Assembly: GCF_036227225.1 (NCBI RefSeq) | Contig: NZ_CP109444.1 | Coordinates: 3,825,501-3,889,500 of the forward strand | Direction: 5' to 3' | DNA: 64,000 nucleotides | Source: Streptomyces sp. NBC_01478 | GTDB lineage: Bacteria > Actinomycetota > Actinomycetes > Streptomycetales > Streptomycetaceae | Shown: one piece after another, positions 9,039-18,500 of the stretch | Layout: the number at the start of each line of letters is the position of its first letter | How positions within the stretch are numbered: position 1 is the first letter of the stretch | Program-made: the position numbers and the translations under genes | Notes under the pieces: model-generated | Told to the model about the DNA's origin: nothing | Database searches by the model: none | The model's input: the letters and a program-made list of their open reading frames with translations, nothing else

Positions 9039-10031
9039 TCACACCCCCCAGTTCCCGTTCAGCAACGCCTCCCCCAGCCCGGTGCGCCGGTGCAGCATCC
9101 GGTGCCCGTCCCGGAACGAGCCGACCAGGCCCGCCTCCCGCAGCACCGTGGCGTGGCGGCTGGCGTTGGCCGGTGAGAGGTGGAGGGCGGCGGCGATGCC
9201 GCTGGTGGACATCGGGCGGCCGAGCAGTTCCAGCACGCGGGCCCGGGTGGGGCCCAGCAGCCGGTGCAGGCCGGGTGCGCCGCCGGGCTCGGCCACCGTG
9301 AGGCAGCCCGGCACGAGCGGAAGCGGATACACCAGTACGGGAGAGAGTTCGCGGGCGGTGAGGGCGACGGGCTGCCGGACGCAGAAGAAGGACGGGATCA
9401 GGGTCAGCGGGCGGCCGTTCAGCTCCAGGCCCCGGTCGAAGGGGTAGCCGCATTCGAGCCGGCCGTCCCGCCAGGTCAGCAGGTCCGGCTGGTAGCTGCC
9501 CAGCAGCCCTTCCGCCCCCGCCGCCAGCGCCGAGTCGGCGCGTCTGGACAGGTCCGCGTCGACGGTCCGGTCGATGACCGTCCGGTACGGCGCCACAGCC
9601 ACCGCGTGATAGTCGCGCACCGCCCGCCCCAGTTGGTGCAGTGCCTCGCTCTCGCCCTCCGCGAGCCGTCGGGCGCCCGAGGGCATCGGCCGGTCCGGGT
9701 AGAGCCGGGCGAGTTCGTACCGCAGACGGCTGCGGGGAGTGGAGAGCACCGCGTCCACTCCGGTGTCCGGGTCGGAGTTGCCGATGCCGGGGGTGAGGAA
9801 GTCCGGGAAGTAGGAGGCGCACGGGTTCACCTCGATCAGCGACCGGGTCGTCCGGATCAGCCCCGCTCGCGCGAGGTCCTCGCGCACCCGTCTGCGCCAG
9901 GGGTCGAAGACCAGGGCCGCGTGCCGGTTCTGGAGCAGGTGGAGGCTGAGGACCACCTCCCACATGAAGTCGCTGCCCGTCGCCACCCGCAGCCGACTGA
10001 GGTCGTCCGTACCGAAGTCGATACGCAGCAT
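9039..10031 (-). CDS. ArsR-type winged-helix transcriptional regulator with long N-terminal domain
   Basis: The start is the ATG at 10031 after GGGAG; the frame continues upstream without a better site. The last ~75 residues form an ArsR/SmtB-like winged helix (LLGPTRARVLELLGRPMS, STSGIAAALHLSPANASRHA, VLREAGLVGSFRDGHRMLHR). The first ~240 residues have the character of the DUF5937-type sensory region found with this helix-turn-helix in actinomycetes. The CxxC metal site of classical ArsR proteins is not evident. It is divergent from the intradiol dioxygenase gene across a 262-nt intergenic region and could control it, which is positional inference. Confidence 0.8.
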   Translation of the reverse strand: MLRIDFGTDDLSRLRVATGSDFMWEVVLSLHLLQNRHAALVFDPWRRRVREDLARAGLIRTTRSLIEVNPCASYFPDFLTPGIGNSDPDTGVDAVLSTPRSRLRYELARLYPDRPMPSGARRLAEGESEALHQLGRAVRDYHAVAVAPYRTVIDRTVDADLSRRADSALAAGAEGLLGSYQPDLLTWRDGRLECGYPFDRGLELNGRPLTLIPSFFCVRQPVALTARELSPVLVYPLPLVPGCLTVAEPGGAPGLHRLLGPTRARVLELLGRPMSTSGIAAALHLSPANASRHATVLREAGLVGSFRDGHRMLHRRTGLGEALLNGNWGV

Positions 10032-10293
10032 GTCCCTACGCTCCCCGTGGTACGTCCGCCCCCAGCACATACCGTTGGGGCAGACGGGCAGGCGAGGGCC
10101 GACGGTTCCGGAGGCGGCGAGAGTTGTCCGAATAGCTGCGGCACCGACGCGCCGCCGTGCGCGGCCCGGCCCGCCCTGCCGCACCCTCGTCGGCGGTCGC
10201 CGTAACTCGCCTGTCTCGCAATGAACTTGACGGACCGTCACTTTGCCGTTCGCACAGGCGGGCGACAGCTTGCGTTTCTATGGTGCCGTGTCC

Positions 10294-11076
10294 ATGACAG
10301 ACTCCACGAAGGACACAACCGGAGCCACCCCCACACCGGTCGGACGGCGTACCGTCCTGATCGCCACCGGCACCACGGCCGCCGTACTGGCCGTGGGCGC
10401 CGCCGCCCACTCCCCCACGACAACCACCACCGCGGACGCAACTCCCGCCGCCGCGGCGGCAGTCTGCACCCTCACCACGGAGATGACCGAGGGCCCGTAC
10501 TACCTCGACGGCGCCCTGGTCCGCACCGACGTCACCGAGGGCAAGGCAGGCATCCCGCTCAAACTCGCCCTCACCGTCGTGAACGACAGCACCTGCGCCG
10601 TCATCCCGAACGCGCTCGTCGAGATCTGGCACTGCGACGCGCTCGGCGAGTACTCCGGGTACGTCGGCAACAACGGCCACAGCGAACCGGACGACGGCAC
10701 CTTCCTGCGCGGCGGCGTCCTCACCAACGCGAGCGGACTCGCCAACATCACGACGATCTACCCCGGTTGGTACCGAGGCCGCTGCATCCACATCCATGTG
10801 AAGGTCCACACCGGCGTCACCCTCACCTCGGACGGCTCGTTCACCGGCGGCAGCGAACTCCACACGGGCCAGCTCTTCATCGACGAGGCCATCACGACGA
10901 CCGTCGCCAAGCTCTCCCCGTACTCGACCAACACGGTCACCCGCACCACCCTCGCGCAGGACTCGGTCTACGACGACGGCGGCGCCGCGTCCGGCCTCAT
11001 GACCCTTACGGCGCTGGGCAGTTCGCCCTCGTCCGGCTACACGGGCACGCTGACCCTGGGGGTCGCCCAGAACTGA
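10294..11076 (+). CDS. Secreted (Tat) intradiol ring-cleavage dioxygenase family protein
   Basis: The start is the ATG at 10294. A twin-arginine-type leader (GRRTVLIATGTTAAVLAV) precedes a mature region typical of the protocatechuate 3,4-dioxygenase beta/intradiol fold: EMTEGPYYLDGALVR, PNALVEIWHCDALGEYSGY, GTFLRGG, TIYPGWYRGRCIHIHVKVH. The four non-heme Fe(III) ligands expected (Tyr of PYYLD, Tyr of YPGWY, two His of IHIH) are all present. The family opens catechol rings between the hydroxyls; exported members in Streptomyces have been linked to lignin-derived catechols. This one lacks a carbohydrate-binding module. It is divergent from an ArsR-type regulator and ends at a shared hairpin terminator. 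Confidence 0.88.
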   Translation: MTDSTKDTTGATPTPVGRRTVLIATGTTAAVLAVGAAAHSPTTTTTADATPAAAAAVCTLTTEMTEGPYYLDGALVRTDVTEGKAGIPLKLALTVVNDSTCAVIPNALVEIWHCDALGEYSGYVGNNGHSEPDDGTFLRGGVLTNASGLANITTIYPGWYRGRCIHIHVKVHTGVTLTSDGSFTGGSELHTGQLFIDEAITTTVAKLSPYSTNTVTRTTLAQDSVYDDGGAASGLMTLTALGSSPSSGYTGTLTLGVAQN

Positions 11077-11080
11077 CGAA

Positions 11081-11114
11081 AGGGGTGGCCCGCGGTGCGA
11101 CACGGGCCACCCCT
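11081..11114. terminator. Bidirectional hairpin terminator
   Basis: Perfect 12-bp arms (AGGGGTGGCCCG at 11081-11092 and its complement at 11103-11114) enclose a 10-nt loop between two convergent genes. There is no U tract, which is common for Streptomyces terminators. Confidence 0.8.
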
Positions 11115-11131
11115 CCCCATCTCACCTCAGG

Positions 11132-11788
11132 TCAGGCGCTCGGGCAGTGCTCCCACGCCATGTGGTACACCGTGCTGATGTCGCCGTCCGTCGAGTCCAT
11201 GGTCATGAAGCTGACCGCACTGGACGACGAGGAGCCGGCGGCCACCCGCAGCTCCGTGTTGATGTTGAAGTTGCGCTGAACTCCACAGGGCGCCCAGACC
11301 AGTTGGGCCCAGTCCGTGGTGTCGGTGGCCTGCCAGTTGTCGTCGTAGGGGCCACTGAAGGGATGGTTCTTGGCGACGGTGTTCGACGAGCCCTGGAAGT
11401 AGTACGAGGCCTTCTGCGCACCGCTCGCGCCGCGCTGGAGCGAGGCGAAGCCCCGGTAGTCGGCGCTCGCGATGGCGTAGGTGAAGCCCTGCGGGACATG
11501 GACGACCAGGTTGAGCTGGCAGTTCTTGCGGAACGCCGTGGGGTCGGAGTTGCCGCCGACCTGGGCGAGATAGGCGCTGTAGGTCACCGTGAAGGCGGTG
11601 TTGTCCTCGGAGACGGCGACCGCGGTCGTGCCCTGCGGGCAGCCGGAGCCGTTCACCGTGGCGACGTTGATGACGATCTTGTCCGGGGGCGGGTCGTCGA
11701 ACACGGGTGAGGACGAGTGCTGCGCGGACGGCAGCGCGGTGGCGAGCAGTGCGGCGACCGCACCACTCAGGAGGAGCCCACCAGGCAT
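11132..11788 (-). CDS. DUF4360 secreted protein
   Basis: 218 residues from the ATG at 11788, preceded by AAGGAG. A short signal peptide (GGLLLSGAVAALLATALPSA) leads into a beta-rich domain: VINVATVNGSGCPQGTT, AFTVTYSAYLAQVGG, FRKNCQLNLVVHVPQGF, FAIASADYRGF-like segment, and a C-terminal STVYHMAWEHC. This is the DUF4360 pattern of small exported actinobacterial and fungal proteins with no assigned activity. Four Cys residues could form two disulfides. It is convergent with the intradiol dioxygenase, with the hairpin between them. Confidence 0.85.
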   Translation of the reverse strand: MPGGLLLSGAVAALLATALPSAQHSSSPVFDDPPPDKIVINVATVNGSGCPQGTTAVAVSEDNTAFTVTYSAYLAQVGGNSDPTAFRKNCQLNLVVHVPQGFTYAIASADYRGFASLQRGASGAQKASYYFQGSSNTVAKNHPFSGPYDDNWQATDTTDWAQLVWAPCGVQRNFNINTELRVAAGSSSSSAVSFMTMDSTDGDISTVYHMAWEHCPSA

Positions 11789-12617
11789 GGTTTCTCCTTG
11801 GGGTTGGGGGGTGGCTGCGCCCCAAGTCTTTGAAGAACCAATGAAGTTCCTGTGAAGACCGACGGCGCGCTCGCATCGTAGGAAGCCGCACAGGAAGCGG
11901 TCAGGGCGAACTCAAGCCATTCACAGACGCGCCTTTCACACTCTCTCCACAGTGTGTGAACTCTGTTGAAATAAAGGCGTGTTGACCGATCCGTCCCCAG
12001 GTGCTTCACAGCCGCACATCAAGGAATCCTTCAGGTACGGCCGTAGCTTCCTCGCCATGACAACAACGGCCGGGCCACCCCGACCGTGGGCGTCAGCACG
12101 AGTTGATCTGGAGGCAGATGAATCGGACGTACTGATCGGCTGCCGCCCCTCGGCGGACTCGGACCCGGTCCGCGCCTCCAGCGCCCTCTCCCGGCGCCGG
12201 GCGCGGACCGGGTACGCCAGGGCGGCAGTCCACACATGAACACGCAATATCAGGCACGGGACGAGTTGCCTAATTAAAGGTGAACTCCGCTGTCGCACCT
12301 CACAGCAATGTGACGCACGCCATATCCATACCCAACCAAAAACCCGACCTTTGCCCCGGTATATCCGATGGACAAGGCTCAGGCAAATGGGATTCCATAG
12401 CGCACCTAAAGGGCAGCCAAAGGAATTTCGGCTGTTTATCTCATGCGGGTATCGAGGGCCACCAACGGGGGGTGAGCTCATGAATGTGCGCGTGCACGCC
12501 TTTTTATCTCGCGACGCTACGCCGGTTTCACCACGCATCGATTCCGCTCCATCCAGCCGCCCTGAAAGCGGCCTTCACACCTGCGTCGATCCGACGAACA
12601 AGGTTGTGATCCCACCT
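11789..12617. other. Long gene-poor region (829 nt), AT-richer, with second copy of the 18-bp element
   Basis: No gene here has convincing support. The second copy of the shared 18-mer is at 12002-12019. On the minus strand it opens a 27-codon frame (ATG at 12019, ending near 11939) with AAGGA about 7 nt upstream, a possible leader peptide of the DUF4360 gene. A plus-strand 60-codon frame from 12058 lacks a good ribosome site. The segment 12240-12470 is markedly AT-rich for this genome and probably carries promoters for the gene at 12618. Confidence 0.5.
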
Positions 12618-13136
12618 GTGAAGAAGGAACGGAAGAGACACGTGCGGCGTGTTCTCGGCGCCGCGGCCACCACCGCCCTGGCCTGGCTCGTCGTAGCGCA
12701 GGGCCTGTCGGGCGGATCCACACCGACAGCCTCGTCCGCCACTGCCGTCGCCGACGAGGCGCCCGGCTATGCCGTGGAGGACTTCGACTATCCGCAGGCC
12801 GACAAGATCCTCGCGGAGCAGGGCATCACCCTCAAGCGCGGTGACGGACACATCGTCCTCGCCGACTGCGGGAGCCAGAGCGGCCTGTTGGAGATCATGG
12901 CCCGCAGCTCGGACATGATCTGCTTCCGGGTCACCGGCAACTCCGGCTATCTGGCGCTGGAGATCCCCTCGGTCTACGTCATCAGGGGCAACGACTACGC
13001 GACACAGGTCGACATGACCGTCGGCGACGAGGAGCAGTCGTACGACATCGCCAAGAACACCTGGACGCCCGTGGGAGAGAGCGCGGACGAGCAGGGGCGC
13101 GAGTTCATGCTCGTGGAGATCAGGACCTCCAAGTAG
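12618..13136 (+). CDS. Small secreted protein of unknown function
   Basis: I chose the GTG at 12618 because it begins a clean signal peptide (MKKERKRHVRRVLGAAATTA, then ALAWLVVAQGLSGG). The frame extends to an ATG at 12480 with a G-rich ribosome site, which would add 46 residues before the signal sequence. The mature ~125 residues are acidic with two Cys (DCGSQSGLLEIMARSSD, MICFRVTGNSGYLALEIPSVY) and a beta-rich look. I do not recognise a family. It lies 61 nt before the FG-GAP pseudo-trypsin gene on the same strand and may be co-transcribed, making it part of a row of exported proteins. Confidence 0.7.
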   Translation: MKKERKRHVRRVLGAAATTALAWLVVAQGLSGGSTPTASSATAVADEAPGYAVEDFDYPQADKILAEQGITLKRGDGHIVLADCGSQSGLLEIMARSSDMICFRVTGNSGYLALEIPSVYVIRGNDYATQVDMTVGDEEQSYDIAKNTWTPVGESADEQGREFMLVEIRTSK

Positions 13137-13197
13137 CGCCCCGGGCAGCCCTGTTGCCCCGGCCGACGTCGTTTCTCCTCCTCGTCCCAAGGAAGTC

Positions 13198-15399
13198 ATG
13201 CTCACCCAACACACCAGACCCGTCCGCCGCGCCCTGCTCGCCACGGCCCTGATCGCCGCACCGCTCGCGCTGGGCACCGCGCCCGCGCGGGCCGTCTCCG
13301 GCACCGCCGCGACCGACACCACCTACGGCTACACCGCCCGCCTGGACATCGGCGGCGGCACCCGCGCCTGCTCCGGCGTCCTCGTCGACGCCGACTGGCT
13401 GCTCACCGCGGCCAGTTGCTTCGTCGACGACCCCGCCGCCGGCCTCGACGTACCCGCCGGGGCGCCGAAGCTCGCGACGACCGCGACCATCGGACGCACC
13501 GACCTGACCACCACCGGCGGCGTGGTCCGCAACGTGGTCCAGTTGGTCCCGCGCACCGATCGCGACCTGGTCCTGGCCCGCCTCTCCCGCCCGGTCACCA
13601 CCGTCACCCCCGCCGCTCTGGCCACCACCTCGCCCGTCACCGGCGAGGAACTGCGGGTCGCCGGATACGGCCGCACCGAGGACGAGTGGGCGCCGCTCGC
13701 GCTGCACAGCGGCGCGTTCTCCGTGGACGCCTCCGACGCCACCACCGCCACCGTCACCGGCAAGGACGGCGTGTCCATCTGCGCCGGCGACACCGGTGGC
13801 CCCGAGGTCCGCGTGAGCGGCGGCCAGGCCCAGCTCGTCGGCATCAACAGCCGTTCCTGGCAAGGTGGTTGCTTCGGCATCGACGCCACCGAGACCCGTA
13901 CCGGCGGCATCGCCACCCGGGTCGACGACCTCGGCAGTTGGGTCGCCGCCCAGGTCGCCGCGACCCACGGAGCCGACTTCAACGGCGACGGCGTCGAGGA
14001 CACCGCCGTCGGCGATCCCAGGGCGTCGGTGGCCGGTCAGTCCGGGGCCGGCCTGGTGAAGGTCGTCTACGGCGGCGGCAAGGGCAGCGAGACGGTCCAC
14101 CAGGACCTCGACTACGTGCCGGACACGGCCGAGGCGAGCGACGGGTTCGGCCAGGCGCTCGCCTCGGTCGACTACGACGAGGACGGCTACACCGACCTGG
14201 TCGTCGGCACCCCCGCCGAGGACATCGGCACGGTGGCGAACGCCGGCATGGTGACCGTCCTCTACGGCTCCGCCGACGGCCTGGGCAAGGGGAAGGCCGC
14301 GCTCAACCTGGTGCAGGGCACGGGCGCGGGGGACATCCTGGCCGCGGTCTCGGAGGCCGACGACCAGATGGGCGCCGCGCTGGCCGCCGGAAGGACCGCC
14401 GCCGGTGAGCCGTATCTGCTGATCGGCATGCCCGGCCAGAACCTCAAGGGCTACGTGGACGCCGGCCAGGTCTTCTACCTGCGCGGCAGCACCAACGTGA
14501 AGATCCACCAGGACTCGTCGGGCGTGGTGGGTGTCATCGAGGCCGGCGACAGGTTCGGTGCCTCCGTCGCGGGCGACGCCAACACCATCACCATCGGCTC
14601 CCCGGGCGAGACCGTCAACACCGCCGCGAACGCCGGCATGGTGACGATCCTGAAGCACACGCTGAACACGGCCGGCATCCCCACCGCCGTGGCGAGCATC
14701 GACCAGGACAGTGACGGCATCAGCGAAGGGGCCGAACCCCAGGACCTGTTCGGTGCGTCGGTGGCGACGGTCGCGTACCGTCCGTCCGGCGCCACCGCCG
14801 CCACCGACTCGATCATCGCCGTCGGCTCACCCGGCGAGACCCTGTGGGTCGGCACGACCTCCTACGCGGGCGCGGGGCTGGTGCTCACGCTCCGGGTGAC
14901 CGCGGCCGGCGTGGTGACCCAACTGGCCACCGTCCACCAGGGCGTCGACGGAGTGAACGGGGCGTCCGCGGCCGGTGACGGCTTCGGCACGTCGGTCGCC
15001 GTCGCGAACACCACGCCGAACGCCACGGGCACGGCCGCGACCATGCTGCTGGCGGTCGGCGTCCCCGGCAAGGACGTCGACACGGCCACCGACGCGGGCG
15101 TCGTACAGACGTTCTCCCTGCTGGGCGCGCCGGGTGACTCCGACCACTGGATCCAGGCGGGCAACGAGCGCGGTCTGCCCGGCACTCCGGGCGCGTCGCA
15201 GCTCGTGGGCACCTACCTGTACGCCACGCCCACCCATCTGTGGATCGGCATGCCGAACGGCCCCTCCGAACGCGGCGCCGTGCACGGCCTGCCGTGGTCG
15301 AACGCCATGGGCGGCACGGGCGCCACGGTGACGACGTATCAGCCCGGTCTGAACGGCCTGCCCCTCACCGGCAAGGCCTTCGGCATGGCGATCGGCTGA
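13198..15399 (+). CDS. Secreted FG-GAP repeat protein with inactive trypsin-like domain
   Basis: 733 residues from an ATG preceded by AAGGAAG. Residues 1-32 are a signal peptide (RRALLATALIAAPLALGTAPARA). Residues ~40-235 have the S1 trypsin layout, but two of the three catalytic residues are replaced: the TAAHC motif reads TAASC (Ser73 for His) and GDSGGP reads GDTGGP (Thr199 for Ser), while the Asp remains (Asp123 in DRDLVL). From ~240 to the end come about seven FG-GAP repeats with calcium-binding loops (DFNGDGVEDTAVGDP, DYDEDGYTDLVVGTP, GDRFGASVAGD), which fold as an integrin-like beta-propeller. I read it as an extracellular binding protein, not a protease. It is followed by a strong hairpin and then the ALF-repeat gene, so the two may be separate transcripts. 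Confidence 0.88.
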   Translation: MLTQHTRPVRRALLATALIAAPLALGTAPARAVSGTAATDTTYGYTARLDIGGGTRACSGVLVDADWLLTAASCFVDDPAAGLDVPAGAPKLATTATIGRTDLTTTGGVVRNVVQLVPRTDRDLVLARLSRPVTTVTPAALATTSPVTGEELRVAGYGRTEDEWAPLALHSGAFSVDASDATTATVTGKDGVSICAGDTGGPEVRVSGGQAQLVGINSRSWQGGCFGIDATETRTGGIATRVDDLGSWVAAQVAATHGADFNGDGVEDTAVGDPRASVAGQSGAGLVKVVYGGGKGSETVHQDLDYVPDTAEASDGFGQALASVDYDEDGYTDLVVGTPAEDIGTVANAGMVTVLYGSADGLGKGKAALNLVQGTGAGDILAAVSEADDQMGAALAAGRTAAGEPYLLIGMPGQNLKGYVDAGQVFYLRGSTNVKIHQDSSGVVGVIEAGDRFGASVAGDANTITIGSPGETVNTAANAGMVTILKHTLNTAGIPTAVASIDQDSDGISEGAEPQDLFGASVATVAYRPSGATAATDSIIAVGSPGETLWVGTTSYAGAGLVLTLRVTAAGVVTQLATVHQGVDGVNGASAAGDGFGTSVAVANTTPNATGTAATMLLAVGVPGKDVDTATDAGVVQTFSLLGAPGDSDHWIQAGNERGLPGTPGASQLVGTYLYATPTHLWIGMPNGPSERGAVHGLPWSNAMGGTGATVTTYQPGLNGLPLTGKAFGMAIG

Positions 15400-15466
15400 C
15401 CCTCGGGTCCGCCGCCGCTCCGTTGAACTCGCGCGCCGGACCAGGGCGCGGCTCACCCACGCTCCG

Positions 15467-15505
15467 CCCGGCGGTGTGACGCCATCCGTGCGTCACACCG
15501 CCGGG
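15467..15505. terminator. Strong 15-bp hairpin between the FG-GAP and ALF-repeat genes
   Basis: The arms CCCGGCGGTGTGACG (15467-15481) and its exact complement (15491-15505) enclose a 9-nt loop. It lies 67 nt after the FG-GAP stop and about 20 nt before the next start, so it acts either as a terminator or as a 5' UTR structure of the ALF-repeat mRNA. Confidence 0.7.
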
Positions 15506-15532
15506 CCCCGATCCCTGAGGACAGCTTTGAAT

Positions 15533-18500
15533 GTGAACACGACCTACTGGAGCAGACGGCGCGTTCTCGGCGCCCTCGCGGCCACGACAGCCGTCGCCGC
15601 CACCTCCAGCCTCGTTCTCGGTTCAGCCCCTGCCCAAGCCGCCACCACCCCGCCGGACGACCTCGACGAGGGCGACCCGTTCAGCCTGCCCGACACCGAC
15701 CGGGCGAAGGCCGTCAAGGCCTGGCTGCTGGGCGGCAAGGCCGTCCGCGCCGCGGCGGAAGTGGTGCTGATCGGATCCGACACCGACGTCCAGACCTTCC
15801 TGACGGTCGACCTCCCCAAGGCCACGGCGGAGGACAACCGCGTCGCCGTCCTCACCTCCCTCGCCGGCGGCGGGAAGGGCAGCCGGCGTGCGGCCGCCGC
15901 CGCGCTGGAGGGCGGTGACACCTCCATCGCCGAGTACCTCGCGGGCGGCTTCAAGAGCGCCTTCGTGGAGGACATGAGCGTCGCCACCGGGACCGTGATG
16001 GCCGTGAGCGGCAAGGGCGTGAACCGCTACGGCAACACCGCCCTGAGCGCGGGCACGCAGGCCGCTCTGGAGCAGTTCCTCACCGAGGACCAGTACACCG
16101 GCCGCCTGGAGGACATGCGCGTCGAGGCGGCCAAGCTTCTGGTGCTGGCCGGTCCCGAGGTGCAGAAGTACGCCTCCCGGGCGCTGGACGGAACCGCGGC
16201 CGACGTCGAGTGGTTCCTCGACACCGGCCAGCACATCGCCCGCGCCCGCGACCAGGAGTCCGCGACGATCGAGGAACTCGTCGCGGTCGTCGAACGCGAG
16301 GGCAAGAAGGCCGACGCGCAGACGAAGGAGGCCGAGGAGGCCTCCGCCCGTGCCGTGGAAGCCGCCGAGGAGGCCAAGGAGGCGGCGGAGACCGCGGCGG
16401 CGGAGGCCCAGGCGGCCCAGGACGACGTGGTCAAGTCCGGCAAGGCGGCGCGTAAGGCGGCCGAGGCCGCGACGGGCGCGGCCGACTCGGCCCGGGTCGC
16501 GATCCGGGCCTCCCACGCCGCCGTCCAGGCGTCCCGCCGCGCCGCCTATGCCGCCACCGCCGCGAGCCAGGCCGCGGCCAACGCCGGGTCCGCCGCCGCC
16601 ACGGCGTACAGGGCGGCCATCGCCGCGTCCAAGGACGCCGGCCAGGCAGCCGCCTGCAAGACCGCCGCCGTCGCCGCCCGCAACGCCGCGGCCAAGGCCC
16701 GTAGCGCGGCGAAGGCCGCCGACGCGGCCGCCACGTCCTCGGCGGCGGCCGCGAACGCCGGGGCAGCCGCCGCCGGGGCGGCCCGTAACGCCGCGGCCGC
16801 CGCGAACGCCTCCGCCGCGGCCGCGGCCTCCGCCGGCAAGGCGCAGGCGGAGGCCGCGGAGGCCAAGCGGCAGGCGCAGATCGCGAGCACCAACGCCACG
16901 ATCGCCACCAACGCGGCCGGCACGGCACAGACGTTGGCGACCGCGTCGGCGACCGCCGCCCGCACCGCGCGCGACGCCGCGAACAGCGCGGCCGACCACG
17001 CGGACAACGCCGCGACGGCTGCCGAGTGGGCGTACCAGTACGCGGGCCAGGCCCTCGACTACGCCAACAAGTCCACCGCGTTCGCCAACTCGGCCACCGC
17101 GGCGGCGAACACCGCCACCGACGCCGTCACCCACGCGGTCGCGGTGGAGGAGGCGGCGCGGGAGGCCGAGTGGCAGCGCCTCGACGAGGACCTGAAGCAG
17201 GCGATGGAGGAGACCGGCCTGCTCGCCCGGATCGAGGACCAGGAGCGGGCGGAACGCGCCGAGAAGCGCACCCAGGACGAGCAGGCCGAGCAGGCCACGA
17301 AGGACCTCGTCGCGCAGGCCGAAGCGGCGCTGGCCGCGGGCAACACGGGCCTGGCCGCCACCCTCGGGCGCAAGGCGTCCATCGCCCTGATGAACTCCCA
17401 GGGCTCCTGGTCGCGCGAGGCGGCCCGGTTCGCCCTGTGCGGCACGGACGCCGACGTGCACGGCTGGATCGACACCGACCGGCAGCTCGCACAGCGACAG
17501 GACGACCGGGAGACCGTCCTCTACCTGGCCCAGATCGCCGCCCCGGACGTCGCGGACGCCGCGACCGCGGCACTGGCGAGCGACGCCGTGGACGCCGCCA
17601 CCGGGTTCCTCACCGGCGGCGTCATCGAGGCCGCCGCGACGGACAACCGCGTCGCGGTCGCCAGGGTCCTGGCCAACAACCCCGGCAGCGCGGTGAAGAA
17701 GGCGGCGAACGCGGCGCTGGACGCCGGCACCGCCGAGGCGCTCTACGAGTTCCTCGCTGTCACGCACGAGGCGGCGCAGAAGGAGGACGACGCGGTCGCC
17801 ACCGCCACCCTCATCGCGAACGCGGGCCCGTACACGCAGGCCCACGCCCAGGCCGCGCTGGAAGGGCCGGCGTGGATCCGCCGCAACTTCATCGCCTCGG
17901 CGCAGCACCGGACCGCGCAGCTCGACTACGACTCCGCCGCCCACATCGCCGGCATCCAGGGCGCGATCGCCGCGTCCGCGAAGATCGCGCACAAGGCCCA
18001 GGAGAGCGCCGCCCGTGCGCAGCAGGCGGCGGCGACGGCGCGCAACGCCGCCGCCGAGGCGCAACAGTGGTCGGACAAGGCGAACGCGTCGGCCGCCCAG
18101 GCCACTACGGCGGCCACTCAGGCGGACGCGAACGCGGACGCGGCCGACCAGTCGGCCAAGGACGCGCAGGCCTCGGCCGACAAGGCCAAGGTGGCGGCCG
18201 GCGCCGCGCGTACGGCCGCGCGCTCGGCGAACTACTCCGCCAACCGTGCCGTGGACGCCGCCCGCCGCGCGGTGGCCTCCGCCAACTCGGCCCAGGCGTC
18301 GGCCGCTTCGGCCCGCGCCTCCGCCATCCAGGCGGGCCAGGACGCGCAGACGGCCGCTGCCGCCGCGAGCCAGGCGCACCAGATCGCCTCGGCCAAGCGC
18401 CGGACGGAGATCGCGGCGGCAGCCAAGCAGGCGGCCATGGACGCCCGCGACGCGAAGGCGGCCGGTACGAACCCGGCCGACACCACCGACAACGACGCCG

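Noticed and set aside
12058..12240. Plus-strand frame of 60 codons in the gene-poor region
   Set aside because: No ribosome site and no recognisable features; codon bias inconclusive.
13198..15399. Active secreted trypsin-like protease
   Set aside because: Catalytic His and Ser positions are Ser and Thr, so the protease annotation is not supported.
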